From assembly GCF_000423925.1 (NCBI RefSeq), contig NZ_KE384108.1, forward strand, positions 42,442-106,441: DNA of 64,000 nt, written 5' to 3'. Positions within the stretch are counted from its first letter, which is position 1. Each line of letters starts with the position of its first letter. This DNA is from Butyrivibrio sp. VCD2006. Lineage in GTDB: Bacteria; Bacillota; Clostridia; Lachnospirales; Lachnospiraceae. The position numbers were made by a program, and so were the translations under genes. Of the stretch, positions 60,440-64,000 are shown piece after piece. The notes beneath the pieces were generated by a model. That model saw only the letters and a list, made by a program, of their open reading frames with translations, had not been told where the DNA came from and ran no database searches.

Positions 60440-61678
60440 TTGCTTCAAGCAATTTTACATAGAGTGATTCTTATTATTATGAATATAATAATGGCAATTC
60501 GTTCCATGTTTTGGAAAAGAGATAAGTCCATTATCCTCTTCGGGGCATGGTTTGGAATGCGTTTTGCAGATAATTCACGCTTCTTATATCAACATCTTTC
60601 ACAAAATAAAAAAAAATATGGGTTATCTCATGTAGTATGGGTGACTAGATCAGATAAAGTATACAAAGATATTTCTGATTTGGGGTATGAAGTTTATATG
60701 ATGAATTCTGAAGAGTCTATTTATTTTCATAAGCATGCCTATTTTCATATAATATGTAATGCTGCGGAGTCATATGGGGAATTATATCCTGATATTTTAA
60801 CTGCTTATTCGTGGAGAGCAATTAAGATTAATCTTTGGCATGGGGTTATTCCTATGAAAGGTGTAAGTATGGCTAGTGCTGCATATTTGAGAGCTAAAAA
60901 TCGACATAAATTATTGTATTTAATTAAAGAAAAACTTGGGGATATTACATTTTTTAGGAAGTTAATTCAATTGCCTGGTGGTTGGGGTGACTGCTATTAT
61001 TTGAGCTGCACATCTGCTGGGACAGAGATGATGATGAATTTTTTTGGTGGAAAAAGAAACCATTATATTGAAGTATCGTATCCAAGATTTACCACACAGA
61101 CCGTATTCACAAAGGAGGAAAGAGATATTATAAAAAAAATAGAGAGTTATGAAAAGGTAATTCTCTACTTGCCGACATTTAGAAATGGTGACAATCATTT
61201 TGATTACTATGAGGCTTGGGAATCAATTGAAGAGTATTTGAATGAAAATAATTATTTATGGATTCAGAAATTACATAGCGCTGCAAACAATAGAAGAAAA
61301 GGGATTAATAACAATAATATTATGGATCTTTCTGCGGATTTCGATATTAATTCAATTATTCAAAAGATTGATGTTTTAATAACGGATTATTCATCTGTTA
61401 CTGCTGATGCTATGATTTACAACAAACCAATTATATATTATATTCCTGATTATTTGGACTACGCAAATGGCCAAAATGGATTTTTGGCTAATCATAGTGA
61501 GGTTATGTGTGGAAATAAAATTTTAGAAAAGGAAGATTTAAAAGATTTAGTAATAAATATCTGCCAAAAACCATTTGTTGTAGATGAGAATTATTTATCA
61601 GTTAAAAAAAAATATGTTGGAGAGCCTCAAAGCATAGACCTTATTTGGCAGACAATTTCAGCTTTGGGTGGGATTTAA
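60440..61678 (+). CDS. CDP-glycerol glycerophosphotransferase-like protein (TagB/TagF family)
   Basis: 412 residues starting at TTG 60440 after GGGAGG. A hydrophobic N-terminus is followed by a GT-B-like fold with NLWHGVIPMKG, ILYLPTFRNG, WIQKLHSA and LITDYSSVTADAMIYNKPIIYY, all typical of TagB/TagF enzymes. It likely adds glycerol phosphate or a similar group to the polysaccharide, giving a teichoic-acid-like decoration. Confidence 0.9.
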   Translation: MLQAILHRVILIIMNIIMAIRSMFWKRDKSIILFGAWFGMRFADNSRFLYQHLSQNKKKYGLSHVVWVTRSDKVYKDISDLGYEVYMMNSEESIYFHKHAYFHIICNAAESYGELYPDILTAYSWRAIKINLWHGVIPMKGVSMASAAYLRAKNRHKLLYLIKEKLGDITFFRKLIQLPGGWGDCYYLSCTSAGTEMMMNFFGGKRNHYIEVSYPRFTTQTVFTKEERDIIKKIESYEKVILYLPTFRNGDNHFDYYEAWESIEEYLNENNYLWIQKLHSAANNRRKGINNNNIMDLSADFDINSIIQKIDVLITDYSSVTADAMIYNKPIIYYIPDYLDYANGQNGFLANHSEVMCGNKILEKEDLKDLVINICQKPFVVDENYLSVKKKYVGEPQSIDLIWQTISALGGI

Positions 61679-61784
61679 AATTATACCTTTTTACAATACA
61701 AGTATATAGGATAAATTATTTGACGCAATTGACTTTATACTAATAGTTTTTGCTGTTTTTTTGCATGTATAAGAGGAATTTTGT

Positions 61785-62414
61785 ATGATATTTGATAAAT
61801 TATATAATCGGTCGAGATTTATAAGGAAAAGTCTAATATGGCTGTATTCTCGAAGAGAAGGCGGAGTTTTTCGGTCTTCTACAATCAGAAAATTACATGA
61901 GAATTATAAAGGAATTAAAGCCGGATTCAACAGCTATGGGTGGACAGCAGAATCAATAGATGGTCCAGCTACTATAGGAAATTATACAAGTATAGGTAAA
62001 AATGTTCGAAGGATTTGTGTTAATCATTTGTTTTCTTATGCCACTACGCATCCTTGCATTTTTAATCCAACACTAGGGTGGGTTGATATAGATTCAAGGG
62101 AAAGGGTACACATTAATATTGGCAATGACGTTTGGATTGGTGATAATGTAACTATCCTACCTTCGTGCGTTTCTATTGGAAATGGGGCGATTATTGGTGC
62201 AGGTGCTGTAGTTACAAAGAATGTTCCTCCCTATGAAATATGGGGGGGAGTACCAGCTCATTGCATAAAACGCCGGTTTTCGGATGAAGTTATTTTGGGA
62301 TTAGAAAAAATTCAGTGGTGGAATTTCCCTGAAGAAAGACTAAAGTCAATCAAGGAATTATTCTCTGACCCTACAGAGTTGATTAATATAATCAATCAGG
62401 AAAACTGGAATTAG
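61785..62414 (+). CDS. Hexapeptide-repeat acetyltransferase (CatB/XAT-like)
   Basis: A protein of 209 residues with a left-handed beta-helix made of hexapeptide repeats (IGNDVWIGDNVTI, SIGNGAIIGAGAVVTKNV) and the conserved end PPYEIWGGVPAHCIKRRF. The His in ATTHPCIFNPT lies in the usual active-site region. It probably O-acetylates a sugar of the repeat unit. AGAGGAA gives the ribosome site. Confidence 0.9.
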   Translation: MIFDKLYNRSRFIRKSLIWLYSRREGGVFRSSTIRKLHENYKGIKAGFNSYGWTAESIDGPATIGNYTSIGKNVRRICVNHLFSYATTHPCIFNPTLGWVDIDSRERVHINIGNDVWIGDNVTILPSCVSIGNGAIIGAGAVVTKNVPPYEIWGGVPAHCIKRRFSDEVILGLEKIQWWNFPEERLKSIKELFSDPTELINIINQENWN

Positions 62415-62477
62415 AATATTGCAGTAGTTCTGAGGGTATATTGTCTGTCACTCATTAATATAGGAGCGTAATATTAA

Positions 62478-63875
62478 ATGTTTGGAAAGAATACAGCACT
62501 TAAAGCTGGATTTGGATATACATTGGGCAATATCTTAGTTAAAGGAATTAATTTTTTGACATTGCCATTGTTTAGCAGACTGCTTACAACAGCAGAGTTC
62601 GGAGTGTATAATGTATTCCTTTCATACGATGCAATTCTCTCTGTACTAGTTGGTTTTGCTATGGCAACGAGCGTAAAAAGTGCACATTATGAGTTCAAAA
62701 AAACAGATGAATATGTATCGTCTATTAGCTTAATATACATTCTGAATTCTATATTCTATTTTACTATAATTTTCGTAATAGGACAGCGACTCTCTTCATG
62801 GATGGGGTTCAGCAAATTCGTACTACTGTTGCTTGTTTTTTTTAGTTTTGGGGGAGCGATTATTCAGCTTTACAACGAAAGAATAAGTTTAGACTATGAA
62901 TATAAAAAGTATCTAATAGTTGCTCTGCTTAATTCTGTCGGAAATGTAATCGTATCTCTATTACTGATGGTATCAGTTTTTCGAAATAAGAGAGATATAG
63001 GTCGTATAGTTGGAACGGCAGCTACTATATTTACTATTGCTGTAGTGATTCTCATACGCATGTATATAAAAGCACCGCCTAGATTTGATGAAAAATTCTG
63101 GAGATTTGGTTTGCTGTATAGTCTTCCCATTGTGCCGCATGGCATTTCGCAGGTGTTGCTGGCTCAATGTGACCGTATTATGATTTCAAGAATGGTGAAC
63201 GAATCAGCAGCAGGCATATATAGCCTTGCGGGGAATCTAAAGCTGGTACTTACGGTAGTATCCACTTCAATAGGTGTCTCATGGAGTACTTGGTTTTTCT
63301 CAAAGATGGACAAAGAGGAGACGGTAGATATACAAAAGAAAGCCTCTTTATTAGTACTTATATTTCTGATTTTTACAGTGGGATTGATGGCTCTTTCGCC
63401 TGAAATCATCTATGTTTTGGGTGGTAAAGAATATGAACTCGGGAAATATGTCGCTATTCCGATGATAATGGATGCATTTATTTTATTCCTTTATAATATC
63501 ATTGTACCAAGCGAATACTACACGAAAAAAACACATTTTATAATGATGGGAACATTAATTGCTGCTGTAGTTAATGTGATTACTAACTATATCTTTATTA
63601 TACTATATGGTTTTGTTGGAGCTGCCTATACAACATTATTCTCTTATGTGTGCTATCTTGTTCTTCACATTGTTATTTCAAAAAGACTCGTAAAGTTTGA
63701 AGTTATAAGATCTAAGTGGATTATTATCACCACATCTGTTGCTGCACTAACTGGAGTACTGGATTTGTTATTCGTAGAGAACATCATTTTTCGATATGGA
63801 CTTTGTGTAATAGTTGTTGTTGCTCTATGTTTCTTAACTTCCTGGGAATATGGCATTAGCAATACAACTGGATGA
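62478..63875 (+). CDS. wzx: Repeat-unit flippase (Wzx-like)
   Basis: A protein of 465 residues with about 12-14 membrane segments and the polysaccharide-transport motif near the N-terminus (GYTLGNILVKGINFLTLPLF, RLLTTAEFGVYNVF). It moves the lipid-linked repeat unit across the membrane for the Wzy polymerase. AGGAG lies about nine bases before ATG. Last gene of the cluster in this window. Confidence 0.92.
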   Translation: MFGKNTALKAGFGYTLGNILVKGINFLTLPLFSRLLTTAEFGVYNVFLSYDAILSVLVGFAMATSVKSAHYEFKKTDEYVSSISLIYILNSIFYFTIIFVIGQRLSSWMGFSKFVLLLLVFFSFGGAIIQLYNERISLDYEYKKYLIVALLNSVGNVIVSLLLMVSVFRNKRDIGRIVGTAATIFTIAVVILIRMYIKAPPRFDEKFWRFGLLYSLPIVPHGISQVLLAQCDRIMISRMVNESAAGIYSLAGNLKLVLTVVSTSIGVSWSTWFFSKMDKEETVDIQKKASLLVLIFLIFTVGLMALSPEIIYVLGGKEYELGKYVAIPMIMDAFILFLYNIIVPSEYYTKKTHFIMMGTLIAAVVNVITNYIFIILYGFVGAAYTTLFSYVCYLVLHIVISKRLVKFEVIRSKWIIITTSVAALTGVLDLLFVENIIFRYGLCVIVVVALCFLTSWEYGISNTTG

Positions 63876-63910
63876 TAATGGTATAGTAGCGGGAAGATTT
63901 TACTAATAGA

Positions 63911-63947
63911 AAGCCGCGGCTGCAATTTATTTCGCAGACCGCGGCTT
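63911..63947. terminator. Hairpin ending the EPS cluster
   Basis: AAGCCGCGG pairs perfectly with CCGCGGCTT, with an inner CTGC/GCAG stem. It is GC-rich in AT-rich DNA, with TTAATTAA after it. Likely a terminator, though the T run is broken. Confidence 0.7.
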
Positions 63948-64000
63948 AATTAATCGTAGCCTATGAATTTGTCAGTTTAGCTTTGGCTTTTTGATATTCC

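Overview
The window reads as chromosomal DNA of a strictly anaerobic Firmicute of the family Lachnospiraceae, most likely Butyrivibrio or Pseudobutyrivibrio. Supporting signs are rubrerythrin next to a superoxide reductase, a CIRCE-controlled htpG, strong AGGAGG ribosome sites, a circularly permuted GH3 beta-glucosidase of the Butyrivibrio/Ruminococcus type, and large uncharacterised proteins that I recall mainly from Lachnospiraceae (DUF5716/DUF5717-like). The genus is an inference. No rRNA, tRNA or CRISPR array was seen.

Layout. 1-4.8 kb: 3' end of a hybrid sensor kinase, a small Nif11-like protein, a DUF2975/YozG-like/DUF4173-like membrane-regulator group and a lipoprotein. 5-6.3 kb: rubrerythrin and superoxide reductase (oxidative stress). 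6.3-9.3 kb: an unusual non-coding zone in which two strictly alternating, mutually inverted arrays of ATCTATGATT/AATCATAGAT flank one PD-(D/E)XK-nuclease-like gene. 9.3-18.6 kb: 2-isopropylmalate synthase fused to an AraC DNA-binding domain, an SCP2 protein with a histone-H1-like tail, a COG2509-type FAD protein, a PrsA/SurA-like lipoprotein, a secreted beta-helix protein, a P-loop kinase and htpG. 19.2-24.2 kb: a MacAB-like export operon (ATPase, adaptor, two permeases). 24.4-31.4 kb: a four-gene uncharacterised operon including a degenerate actin/Hsp70-like protein. 31.6-34.7 kb: purF and purB. 35.3-44.9 kb: a carbohydrate uptake locus (solute-binding lipoprotein, membrane-bound AraC sensor-regulator, two permeases, permuted GH3 enzyme). 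45-46.7 kb: two XRE regulators and a lipoprotein on the minus strand. 46.9-63.9 kb: an exopolysaccharide/capsule cluster (PHP phosphatase, LCP protein, Wzz-like protein, tyrosine kinase, LoaP-like antiterminator, priming transferases, glycosyltransferases, Wzy, TagB/F-like protein, acetyltransferase, Wzx). Its distal part is visibly AT-richer than the rest and looks like an exchangeable cassette.

Two themes run through the non-coding DNA. First, many stop codons are followed at once by a private tandem-repeat array (unit lengths of about 21, 22, 24, 34, 35, 37, 46, 75 and 103 bp). Second, a dispersed two-hairpin element (CCTTCCCC...GGGGAAGG, then a small stem with compensatory base changes, then GGATGAGGGG) occurs five times, always in the orientation of the next gene and usually directly before its start codon.

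The best candidates for undescribed biology are the inverted array/nuclease locus, the LeuA-AraC fusion, the DUF5717/DUF5716 operon, the covarying dispersed element, and the set of priming-transferase relatives of which only one keeps the catalytic motif.
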